Origin: JANWHZ01 sp035545555
GTDB lineage: Bacteria > Patescibacteriota > Saccharimonadia > Saccharimonadales > UBA4665
Length of the DNA stretch: 6,578 nt
Assembly: GCA_035545555.1 (NCBI GenBank)
Contig: DASZYD010000003.1
Location: 1 to 6,578 of the forward strand
Direction: 5' to 3'
The notes under the pieces were generated by a model that saw nothing but the letters and a program-made list of their open reading frames with translations, was not told the DNA's origin and searched no databases. The position numbers were made by a program, and so were the translations under genes. Positions 1 to 5,602 of the stretch are shown piece after piece. The first letter of the stretch is position 1. Every line of letters starts with the position of its first letter.

Positions 1-1
1 G

Positions 2-598
2 CAACTCAGCAGCCTGCAAACGGTTATCTTTGGCAAGCAACCAGCACTCACGGGTGCAATGCAGGGCAAGCTCAAGCTTGGGCTGAAGCAGCTCCGCGGC
101 CTCGGCGTACAGCACGCCCTGCTGCTGGACGCCAGCGACGGGAGCGCCAATCGGCTGGGCTTTACAGACACAGTGCATGCAGGCACAACCGGCGACGCGC
201 TCAGAGCCTTTGAGACAGCGGCCGATCGTCCGGTCGCGTTCATCAGCCGTGATGCCACCGAAGTCCCGCTCCTGGCTGCCGCGGATATCGGCATCCTCTT
301 GCCCGCGCGGGGGCAGCGGGCTGTCGCCGCTTCAGCGGATATTCTCGTTATGCAGGATGATCCTGCCAAGTTCGCTGAGGTCACAGCCCTGGCGCATCAC
401 ACAGTACGCGTTGCGACGCAAGGCATTGCGGCAGGAACAGGCTTGAGCATTGCTTTGATGCTCCTCTTCGCCGTTACGAAGCTGCCACTACTGGCCGGCG
501 TCGGAGCGCAGTTTCTTGTAGATATCATTGTGCTCGGCAATGCGCTCCGCGCCCACCAATCGCCGCGGCGCGAACGGGCGGTTACCGAAGCGGATTGA
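2..598 (+). CDS. C-terminal part of a P1B-like P-type ATPase with degenerate catalytic motifs (5' truncated by window)
   Basis: The frame is open from base 2, so the start lies outside the window; 198 residues are visible before TGA at 596-598. The last ~110 residues follow the C-terminal layout of heavy-metal P-type ATPases. A hinge segment (VPLLAAADIGILL) is followed by a run with ASADILVMQDD, then two hydrophobic helices and an ending in GNALRAH, resembling the usual VxNALRL end. P1B pumps move metal ions across the membrane using a HAD-type phosphorylation domain. Here the hinge GDGxNDxP reads SRDATEVP, the TGDN position reads LDAS, and the Lys of the PxDK region is missing. The frame has no stop or frameshift, so it looks like an intact but probably non-pumping paralogue rather than a decaying gene. 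The phosphorylated DKTGT site would lie upstream and cannot be judged. It converges on the lipid kinase gene and overlaps it by 17 bp. Family placement is fairly sure; transport activity is doubtful. Confidence 0.75.
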   Translation, partial: QLSSLQTVIFGKQPALTGAMQGKLKLGLKQLRGLGVQHALLLDASDGSANRLGFTDTVHAGTTGDALRAFETAADRPVAFISRDATEVPLLAAADIGILLPARGQRAVAASADILVMQDDPAKFAEVTALAHHTVRVATQGIAAGTGLSIALMLLFAVTKLPLLAGVGAQFLVDIIVLGNALRAHQSPRRERAVTEAD

Positions 599-1211
599 GC
601 GCGACAGCCACCAGTACCGGCACCAGCAGGTTGTCCAGCCCCCGGATCGCCAGCGCCTCCAGCAGCGTCGCCCCGGCAGCAATGCCGAAGAACCACAGGC
701 TGAATGGGTTGGGCGTAAAGATCGAGTAGCCGGCTAAGATTGCCAGCGAGGTAATAAAAAAGGTCGCCGAGCCAACGGCGCTTTTCGCGTGGCCGAAGCT
801 GTAGTAACGCGTTGTTTTGCCGAACTTCGTGCCGACAATCGCCGCCAGTCCGTCCGCCAGGCTCATACGCAACAATGCCGCCAGATACACCCAGCCATCG
901 TGCGACACGTACGCTAAAGCACCCACCGATACGGCAAAGAGCAACTCGCCCCATGTCGGCCGCTGCACGCTGTGCACCGCCCGGAACACCTGGAAATACT
1001 GTGAGGCCAGTACGACGATTACAAAGGCAAGACTCAGCCCGACAATCTCTTTGCGGCTCAGGAACAGTGGCCAAAACGCTACAAACGACCCCACCGTAAT
1101 ATGCACGAACTTGCGCGTGTATTCCGGGTCAACCTCATGGCGGCGCCACAGCCATTCCGAAGTAAGCAATAACAGCAGTACGACCAGAACCGTCGCGGCA
1201 AGTGCAAACAT
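582..1211 (-). CDS. SEC59/DGK1/VTE5-family integral membrane lipid kinase (polyprenol/phytol/diacylglycerol kinase-like)
   Basis: A 209-residue, very hydrophobic protein with about six to seven membrane segments. It carries the motifs of the CTP-dependent lipid kinase family (dolichol kinase, phytol kinase VTE5, DGK1; related in fold to CdsA). From the ATG at 1211 these are RKFVH near residues 33-37, WGE near 87-89, ADGLAAIVGTKFGK at 119-132, KSAVGS at 143-148 and a final E-x(7)-DNLLVP ending near 198. Members phosphorylate membrane alcohols at the inner face of the membrane. In a bacterium with few lipid genes, salvage of undecaprenol, phytol or diacylglycerol is plausible, but the substrate cannot be read from sequence. 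An in-frame TTG at 1226 would add five residues; I prefer ATG 1211 because a TACAAT -10 box lies between the two and no Shine-Dalgarno precedes either. The stop (TAA) lies inside the last codons of the convergent ATPase gene. Confidence 0.82.
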   Translation of the reverse strand: MFALAATVLVVLLLLLTSEWLWRRHEVDPEYTRKFVHITVGSFVAFWPLFLSRKEIVGLSLAFVIVVLASQYFQVFRAVHSVQRPTWGELLFAVSVGALAYVSHDGWVYLAALLRMSLADGLAAIVGTKFGKTTRYYSFGHAKSAVGSATFFITSLAILAGYSIFTPNPFSLWFFGIAAGATLLEALAIRGLDNLLVPVLVAVALNPLR

Positions 1212-1217
1212 GCTCTT

Positions 1218-1223
1218 ATTGTA
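1218..1223 (-). promoter_or_regulatory. Putative -10 box (TACAAT) of the lipid kinase gene, leaderless arrangement
   Basis: On the minus strand TACAAT is followed by six bases (AAGAGC) and then ATG. This puts the expected transcription start at or next to the start codon. No convincing -35 is seen; the best candidate at the right distance is CCTACA at 1242-1247. Prediction from sequence only. Confidence 0.5.
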
Positions 1224-1229
1224 CAACCA

Positions 1230-1259
1230 CTGAGAAGCATCTGTAGGCTGTGCTACACT
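1230..1259 (+). promoter_or_regulatory. Putative promoter of the TM2-domain gene
   Basis: An extended -10, TGC-TACACT (1251-1259), lies 18 bases after a weak -35-like CTGAGA (1230-1235). The expected start, near 1266, gives a leader of about 25 nt containing the Shine-Dalgarno site. It lies back to back with the kinase promoter. Confidence 0.5.
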
Positions 1260-1289
1260 TTAGAGCATAAGCGGTAAGGAGCATGCACT

Positions 1290-1487
1290 ATGAAAGAAGA
1301 TTGGAAATACATACTCGTCGGCACCCTCATCAGCTGGATGGCCGGCTGGATCGGCGCCGACCGGATCTACAGGGGCGAAGTCGGCCTCGGCATCCTCAAG
1401 CTCGTCACGCTTGGCGGCGTAGGCATCTGGTATCTTGTCGATGCCTTCATCTGGACCTACCAGCTTGGCAAAGCGTTGAGCGACTGA
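1290..1487 (+). CDS. Small TM2-domain membrane protein
   Basis: A 65-residue protein that is essentially one TM2 domain: two membrane helices joined by a short polar turn. The N-terminal helix (about residues 8-22) leads into the conserved G-x-D-x-x-Y-x-G segment (IGADRIYRG, 21-29). GLGILKL (32-38) and a second helix with GIWYLVDAF (45-53) follow, the last matching the family's GxWxxxD signature. The start is fixed by a strong AAGGAG at 1276-1281, eight bases before ATG, the clearest ribosome binding site in the left half of the window. The stop is followed after ten bases by a very strong terminator, so it appears monocistronic. TM2 proteins are widespread in bacteria, but no general function is established; some are linked to envelope or stress phenotypes. 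I infer only an inner-membrane location. Confidence 0.88.
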   Translation: MKEDWKYILVGTLISWMAGWIGADRIYRGEVGLGILKLVTLGGVGIWYLVDAFIWTYQLGKALSD

Positions 1488-1497
1488 GTGTCGTAAG

Positions 1498-1539
1498 CCA
1501 CACAAAAGAGCCGAGTACTGTCTCGGCTCTTTTGTGTGG
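1498..1539. terminator. Bidirectional terminator shared by the TM2 gene and tRNA-Pro(CGG)
   Basis: A perfect 18-bp inverted repeat (1498-1515 with 1522-1539) with a six-base loop (TACTGT). The G+C-rich core GAGCCGAG/CTCGGCTC is flanked on both sides by A4/T4 blocks, so it can terminate transcription from either side. Its outermost bases on the right include the complement of the CCA end of the adjacent tRNA (1537-1539). Confidence 0.9.
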
Positions 1540-1613
1540 TCGGGGTGATCCGACTTGAACGGACGACCTCAGCGTCCCGAACGCTGCGCGCTAGCCAACT
1601 GCGCCACACCCCG
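1537..1613 (-). tRNA. tRNA-Pro (anticodon CGG)
   Basis: A 77-nt tRNA on the minus strand with encoded CCA. Acceptor stem CGGGGTG pairs with CACCCCG, followed by discriminator A. The D arm is GCGC/GCGC, the anticodon stem CAGCG/CGCTG encloses loop TTCGGGA, and the T arm GTCCG/CGGAT has loop TTCAAGT with one G-T pair at the base. The C1-G72 acceptor pair, discriminator A and CGG anticodon agree with bacterial proline tRNA, reading CCG codons. The gene has its own promoter-like site just upstream and a terminator directly at its 3' end. Confidence 0.97.
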
Positions 1614-1623
1614 AACGCCGTAC

Positions 1624-1632
1624 ATTGTAACA
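1624..1632 (-). promoter_or_regulatory. Extended -10 promoter of tRNA-Pro(CGG)
   Basis: On the minus strand TGT-TACAAT is followed by ten bases and then the mature tRNA 5' end, so the primary transcript would carry only a few extra 5' bases. No good -35 is visible, consistent with an extended -10 type promoter. Confidence 0.55.
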
Positions 1633-1682
1633 GATTATGCACGTTCAGAGAAGATGAATGGCTCTCTGTTCCATCAAACTTT

Positions 1683-1691
1683 TGTTACACT
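1683..1691 (+). promoter_or_regulatory. Extended -10 promoter of the nucleotidyltransferase gene, leaderless arrangement
   Basis: TGT-TACACT followed by six bases (GAGCGT) and then ATG at 1698. The expected transcription start falls on or next to the start codon, and no Shine-Dalgarno is present. It uses the same TGTTACAnT word as the divergent tRNA promoter about 55 bases away. Confidence 0.5.
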
Positions 1692-1697
1692 GAGCGT

Positions 1698-2477
1698 ATG
1701 AGCATACTCGGCAATACTGTCCATCAGCGCATACTTGCAGTGCTAACGGACGCGCTGGGAGCAGCGGCAAACATCCGGTCCTTTGGTATTTTCGGCTCAA
1801 TAGCTCGTGGCGACTGGGATGACTATTCTGACCTCGACTTAGACGCCATCGTTACTGACACGGCAGGCATTACGATACGATCTCATGTTGCGGCGATCGA
1901 ACAAGCCTTGCGTAGGCAGGGCATGGCCACTTTGTTGCGCTTCGAGGAGGGGCCGAACGCCTGGGTATTCATCCTGGAGAGCCTTGACCGGCTGAGTATC
2001 CGCTTTCACTCGCTGGATGAGACAAGCCCGAATATTATCGGCTCGCTCGTTATTTTGGCAGGGAAGTTATCGAAAGATGAGATCGCACACGCCGCCGCAG
2101 GCCATCCGAAACAGCAACCCGATGCGCTGCTAATGCATACTAAGTTCCTTGAGCATGCTATATATGTCCCCGTATATCTGCACCGGGGCGAGGTCATGAA
2201 CGCATACAATATGCTCACGACATTGCGGAACGGCTTTCTCATGCTTTACTGCGTAAGCCATGGGTTGCCGAAGATAGAAAAGTTCGAAAAGAACGCACCG
2301 GAGGCACTGAAGGCCGCGCTCCGGCCGACCTATAGTAGCCTGGACGAGACCGCCATTAGACAGTCCTTTACGCAGCTGCTCAGGGTGTATGCGGAGTCCG
2401 TCGAGACAGTCAGCGCGGCGGCGCTGCATCTCACAAAAGAGCAGAAGCTCATTCTCGAGAAGGCTCTGGCGTATTAA
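1698..2477 (+). CDS. Nucleotidyltransferase-fold protein (aminoglycoside/lincosamide nucleotidyltransferase-like)
   Basis: A 259-residue protein with the Pol-beta-type nucleotidyltransferase signature GSIARGDWDDYSDLDLD at 33-49, including G33-S34, R37-G38 and the first two metal-binding acids D45 and D47. The rest is mainly helical, with a hydrophobic helix near 175-188, as in antibiotic nucleotidyltransferases of the AadK/LinB kind, where a C-terminal helical domain holds the acceptor. Such enzymes transfer NMP from an NTP to a small-molecule hydroxyl, but the substrate here cannot be named. The third catalytic acid, usually in a strand like VDIxF, appears as Ser in RLSIRF (98-103). An upstream start in this frame (1536) would overlap the tRNA, so ATG 1698 is chosen. 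The gene stands alone between two tRNA-Pro genes with its own promoter and terminator. Resistance should not be assumed. Confidence 0.78.
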   Translation: MSILGNTVHQRILAVLTDALGAAANIRSFGIFGSIARGDWDDYSDLDLDAIVTDTAGITIRSHVAAIEQALRRQGMATLLRFEEGPNAWVFILESLDRLSIRFHSLDETSPNIIGSLVILAGKLSKDEIAHAAAGHPKQQPDALLMHTKFLEHAIYVPVYLHRGEVMNAYNMLTTLRNGFLMLYCVSHGLPKIEKFEKNAPEALKAALRPTYSSLDETAIRQSFTQLLRVYAESVETVSAAALHLTKEQKLILEKALAY

Positions 2478-2484
2478 ACGACAA

Positions 2485-2507
2485 ATGAGGCCCAGCGATG
2501 GCCTCAT
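2485..2507. terminator. Bidirectional terminator between the nucleotidyltransferase gene and tRNA-Pro(TGG)
   Basis: An eight-base perfect stem ATGAGGCC (2485-2492) / GGCCTCAT (2500-2507) with a seven-base loop. The plus side continues CCTTTATCTTT; the minus side continues with T-rich ATTTGTCGTTT. It lies eight bases after the nucleotidyltransferase stop and 18 bases beyond the 3' end of the tRNA, so it can serve both. Confidence 0.75.
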
Positions 2508-2524
2508 CCTTTATCTTTACACCA

Positions 2525-2601
2525 TGGTCGGGGATAGAGGACTCGAACCTCCGGCCTCCGCGTCCCAAACGCGGCGCGCTAGCCAACTGCGCCAATCCCC
2601 G
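2525..2601 (-). tRNA. tRNA-Pro (anticodon TGG)
   Basis: A 77-nt tRNA on the minus strand with encoded CCA. Acceptor stem CGGGGAT pairs with ATCCCCG, discriminator A. The anticodon stem CCGCG/CGCGG has loop TTTGGGA, and the T arm GGAGG/CCTCT has loop TTCGAGT. The UGG anticodon reads proline CCA and, by wobble, other CCN codons. It shares a 21-base identical D-arm region (2574-2594) with tRNA-Pro(CGG) (1586-1606). It lies 41 bases after the ymdB stop on the same strand, with its own -10 box between them. Confidence 0.97.
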
Positions 2602-2611
2602 AACAGGGGTG

Positions 2612-2641
2612 ATTATAGCGTAAAACACAGGACGATGCCAT
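2612..2641 (-). promoter_or_regulatory. Promoter of tRNA-Pro(TGG)
   Basis: A consensus -10 TATAAT (minus strand, 2612-2617) lies 18 bases from a -35-like ATGGCA (2636-2641; 4 of 6 to TTGACA). The -10 is ten bases before the mature tRNA, the same spacing as for the other tRNA-Pro gene. The -35 sits directly beyond the ymdB stop codon. Confidence 0.7.
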
Positions 2642-2642
2642 A

Positions 2643-3440
2643 TCAGTCCAGGTAGCGCTGGATATGTTCGGCGGAAGCGGCGAGACCACCCTCCGCAGTG
2701 CGGATCAGAAGGGCGTTGAACTGGCGGCGGCCGGTCGTGGCCAGCCGGTTGCGCGTCTTGGTGCCATCGCGCCAGCGGGGAATCACGCTGTCGAATGTCA
2801 CCCCGAGTGACGCGTCGAGCGCACCGCACATCCCCACATCGGTCATATGCGCCGTACCGCCGGGGAGCACGCGCGCGTCAGCCGTGGGCACATGCCAGTG
2901 GTCGCCGATCACGGCCGTCGCCCGCCCATCCAAGTAGTGCCCGATGACTACTTTCTCGCTGCTGTAGTCACCGTGAAAGTTAACCACGGTCGCCACCCTG
3001 TTCTGTGAAGTTTCACGCTGCAAAATATCATCAATGACCTGCAGAGGGTTATCGATCTCGCGTTCGGCATCCCGGCCGACAATGTGGCCCACCAGGCTAA
3101 TGCACAACACCGGCCCACGGCGCGTATCAACATACTTGTAGCCGAGGCCGGGCGTGCCGGTGGGGTAGTTGGCCGGGCGGATAATCGGCACCGTGGGGTC
3201 GCTCAGCTGCGGGATGATTTCTTTGCGTTCCAGGCTCCAGTTGCCGCCGCTGCAGGCATCGACGCCCAAGTTGCGCAACCGTTTAAAGTCAGCGGGCGTA
3301 ATGCCCTTGCCTTCGCTAACGTTCTCGCTTTGGGCAATGACCAGGTCAATGCCATACGCACGCTTTAACCCTGGCAATAGCAATGCCACCGTCGCTATGC
3401 CCATCTCCCCCATAATGTCGCCGACGTATAGGATCGTCAT
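2643..3440 (-). CDS. ymdB: YmdB-family metallophosphoesterase (TIGR00282), with His68 replaced by Trp
   Basis: A 265-residue protein matching the YmdB/DR1281 family, which hydrolyses cyclic nucleotides with a two-metal site. Motifs in order are GDIMG (D8), SENVSEGKGIT (E39, N40), GGNW (N67, W68), RPANYPTGTPGLGY (88-101), FHGDYSSEK (H155), GDHWHVPTAD (H181, H183) and TDVGMCG (200-206). Length is that of the family. The usual GNH reads GNW: the residue known as catalytic His68 in Bacillus YmdB is Trp, while the listed metal ligands are kept. The start ATG shares ATGA with the stop of the CYTH gene, implying translational coupling as the last protein gene of rny-CYTH-ymdB. In Bacillus, YmdB affects RNA levels and lies next to rny. 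The family is certain; the exact activity is uncertain because of W68. Confidence 0.93.
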   Translation of the reverse strand: MTILYVGDIMGEMGIATVALLLPGLKRAYGIDLVIAQSENVSEGKGITPADFKRLRNLGVDACSGGNWSLERKEIIPQLSDPTVPIIRPANYPTGTPGLGYKYVDTRRGPVLCISLVGHIVGRDAEREIDNPLQVIDDILQRETSQNRVATVVNFHGDYSSEKVVIGHYLDGRATAVIGDHWHVPTADARVLPGGTAHMTDVGMCGALDASLGVTFDSVIPRWRDGTKTRNRLATTGRRQFNALLIRTAEGGLAASAEHIQRYLD

Positions 3441-4051
3441 GCGTGTTTGCCCCGGCGTTTTGCCCTGAGCCAGGCGGGAACAGGGATGAATGCAGTTTCG
3501 GGCCAGGCGTCCACTTCCTGTTCAGTGACGTCATACTCAGCCTGGTATGCCACTTCGACGCTGCCGTGCAGGGCATCCTTCCAGGCGAGGCCAAGCTTGG
3601 CAGCCGCATCACGCACAGCCTGTTCGGTTGGCCCCTCAATCTCCAAAAACGGTTTGATCCACGGCCATTCGTCCAACTCGATCTCGATCGTGCCGTCCAG
3701 CAGCCAACTTTCGCGTTTGGTCTCCTGATAGTTCGTAGCTCTCAGGCCAACAGCCTGCAGAAACGCTTCGGCCGCGCCAAAGCTATCAACTACCAGGTTT
3801 ACTTCTTGCATGCCGTGGAGGCTGCGGTCATTAAGCTGTTTGTAACTCATGGTGACCTTGTCGCCCTCATCGCGGACGCGTACCCACGCATGCCGGCCAT
3901 CAAGCAGGGAGCCGGGGAAGTCGTAGTTCTTGCGGCACATCAGGCGCATTGGCTGCTCGCACATCGCACCGAGCTGACGTAAACGAGTGCGCACGGCATC
4001 ATGGTCGACGTCTTCTAGGAACTTCGCTTCAATCTCTGTTTGCATAGCCAT
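3437..4051 (-). CDS. CYTH-domain (triphosphate tunnel) protein
   Basis: A 204-residue protein with the CYTH fold, which binds triphosphates in a barrel lined by charged residues. Visible hallmarks are ExExK near the N terminus (TEIEAKF, residues 5-11), RVR at 58-60 with SYKQ at 69-72, and IEIELDEWPWIKPFLEIEG (122-140), the usual second half with its acids. Known members are CyaB-type adenylate cyclases, thiamine triphosphatases, inorganic triphosphatases and, more distantly, RNA 5'-triphosphatases; sequence alone does not separate them. The C terminus is strongly basic (RAKRRGKHA). It begins 31 bases after rny and overlaps ymdB by ATGA, so it is the middle gene of that operon. No clear Shine-Dalgarno precedes ATG 4051 or the second ATG at 4045. 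Placement between RNase Y and YmdB favours an RNA or nucleotide role, which is an inference. Confidence 0.87.
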   Translation of the reverse strand: MAMQTEIEAKFLEDVDHDAVRTRLRQLGAMCEQPMRLMCRKNYDFPGSLLDGRHAWVRVRDEGDKVTMSYKQLNDRSLHGMQEVNLVVDSFGAAEAFLQAVGLRATNYQETKRESWLLDGTIEIELDEWPWIKPFLEIEGPTEQAVRDAAAKLGLAWKDALHGSVEVAYQAEYDVTEQEVDAWPETAFIPVPAWLRAKRRGKHA

Positions 4052-4082
4052 GCTGTGCAGTTGCCATACTCATAGTCTACAC

Positions 4083-5597
4083 TTACTTGGCGTACTCGAC
4101 GGCGCGGGTTTCACGGATGACATTGACCTTGATCGTGCCGGGATATTGCATGCTGGATTCGATCTTGGTGGCGATATCGCGGGCCAGTTTGATGGCGCTC
4201 AGGTCATCGATCTGCTGCGGGCGGACAAAGACACGCACTTCGCGCCCGGCGCTGATGGCGTAGGATTTCTCGATGCCGGGGAAGCTGTTCGCTACGTTTT
4301 CCAGCTCTTTCATGCGCTCGGTAAATTTCTCGGCCGAGATATTGCGCGCGCCGGGACGGGCGGCGCTCATGGCATCGACTACCCGGACAACCAGCGCCTC
4401 GACGGTCGTGGCCTCAACATCATCGTGGTGCTGCTCGGCCGCCAAAGCCACTGCCTCGGGCGCACCGTATTTGCGCAGGATTTCGCCGCTGATGTGGTGA
4501 TGCTTGCCTTCCATCTTGTGCGTCAGTGCTTTGCCGATATCGTGTACCAGCGCGGCATATTTGGATGTCTGCACATCGGCACCGACCTCTTCGGCGATTA
4601 ACCCGGCCAGATGGGCCATCTCGGTTGAGTGTTTGAGTACGTTTTGGCCGTAGCTGGTGCGGTACTTGAGCTCGCCAAGCACGTGCAGGATCTCGCGCGG
4701 GATGCCGATGATGCCTACCTCACGGGCGGCGTCCTCGCCCGCCCGGATCACCTCTTTCTCGACGTTCTTCTGTGCTTTTTCGACTACCTCTTCGATGCGG
4801 GCCGGATGGATACGGCCGTCTTTCATGAGTAGCTCCAGCGCCTGGCGGGCGACTTCGCGCCGGACCGGGTCAAAGCTGGACAGCACAATGTAGCCCGGTG
4901 TATCGTCGACCATAATATCGACGCCGGTGGCACGCTGCAGGGCCTGGATATTGCGCCCTTCCTTGCCGATGATGCGGCCCTTCATGTCCTCATCCTCAAG
5001 CTTGACGCTGGTGACCGTACGCTCGGCCGTTACCTCGCTGGCCATGCGCTCCATGGCGGTAGTAATGATCAGCGCGGCACGCTCGTCAGCGTCTTCGCGG
5101 GCTTCGTTCTGGAGCTTTGACACCAAGCCGGTCAGGTCGCCGCGGATGTCTCGCTCGGTCATTTGCATGAGCTTGTCGGCGGCTTCGCTCTTGCTGAGCT
5201 TGGCGATTTTTTCCAGTTTCTCCTGCTGGCGCGTGCGGATGTCGCGGATCTCGTCTTTCAGCTTCTCCAGCTCATCCTCGCTGTGACGCAGGCTCTCGGT
5301 CCGCTTATCGAGCGTGTCCAGCTTCTTGTCGAGCGTTTCTTCACGGCCTACTAACCGCTGTTCCAGCTCCTTCAGCTCGCGGCGGTGCACTTGGTCTTCT
5401 TTGTGCGCCTCCTGCATTACTTTGGCGGCTTCCTCGTGTGCCTCAGTTAGTAGTTTGTCAGCCTCGCGGTGCGCCTTTTCTAATTCTTTTTTCGCTTGCT
5501 CCTCGGCTGAACCGACGCGCTGTTTGGTGAGCATGGTATTCGCGCCAAAACCTACGGCAAGGCCTACCACAGTCAGTACTATGGTCACTGCTTCCAT
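4083..5597 (-). CDS. rny: Ribonuclease Y
   Basis: A 504-residue membrane-anchored endoribonuclease that starts bulk mRNA decay. Domains in order: an N-terminal membrane helix (about 3-21); a long charged coiled coil (about 30-190) rich in Glu, Lys and Ala; a KH domain with GRIIGKEGRN (207-216) and DDTPGYIVLSSFDPVRREVAR (231-251); and an HD domain with RTSYGQNVLKHS (313-324), VHDIGK (351-356) and HH (390-391). The family end AISAGREVRVFV (447-458) and YPGTIKVNVIRE (485-496) are present. All catalytic and RNA-binding signatures look intact and the length is close to the usual ~520. ATG 5597 is chosen because AAAGGA (5603-5608) lies five bases before it; an upstream start at 5618 would cover that site. 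It heads the rny-CYTH-ymdB operon behind a good promoter and a leader of about 155 nt. Confidence 0.97.
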   Translation of the reverse strand: MEAVTIVLTVVGLAVGFGANTMLTKQRVGSAEEQAKKELEKAHREADKLLTEAHEEAAKVMQEAHKEDQVHRRELKELEQRLVGREETLDKKLDTLDKRTESLRHSEDELEKLKDEIRDIRTRQQEKLEKIAKLSKSEAADKLMQMTERDIRGDLTGLVSKLQNEAREDADERAALIITTAMERMASEVTAERTVTSVKLEDEDMKGRIIGKEGRNIQALQRATGVDIMVDDTPGYIVLSSFDPVRREVARQALELLMKDGRIHPARIEEVVEKAQKNVEKEVIRAGEDAAREVGIIGIPREILHVLGELKYRTSYGQNVLKHSTEMAHLAGLIAEEVGADVQTSKYAALVHDIGKALTHKMEGKHHHISGEILRKYGAPEAVALAAEQHHDDVEATTVEALVVRVVDAMSAARPGARNISAEKFTERMKELENVANSFPGIEKSYAISAGREVRVFVRPQQIDDLSAIKLARDIATKIESSMQYPGTIKVNVIRETRAVEYAK

Positions 5598-5602
5598 ATC
5601 GA

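Noticed and set aside
397..1074. 225-codon open frame on the minus strand overlapping the lipid kinase in another frame
   Set aside because: The kinase frame has the family motifs and membrane pattern. This frame gives an Arg/Gly/Cys-rich sequence without a family signature.
1457..1642. 61-codon minus-strand frame, and the plus-strand frame 2389-2655
   Set aside because: Their translations are largely reads of the tRNA-Pro genes and neighbouring coding or terminator sequence.
1536..1697. N-terminal extension of the nucleotidyltransferase to a start at 1536
   Set aside because: It would run through the tRNA-Pro(CGG) gene and the promoter region. The extension has no family similarity, and ATG 1698 has a promoter directly before it.
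3443..3982. 179-codon open frame on the plus strand opposite the CYTH gene
   Set aside because: Antisense to a protein with clear CYTH motifs; no ribosome binding site and no recognisable domain.
3987..4601. Long open frame (204 codons) on the plus strand opposite rny, and others at 4927-5286 and 5314-5658
   Set aside because: They lie wholly antisense to the clear rny gene. Their translations are low-complexity (Ser/Ala-rich) or match no motif, as expected in G+C-rich shadows of a Glu/Lys/Ala-rich coiled coil.
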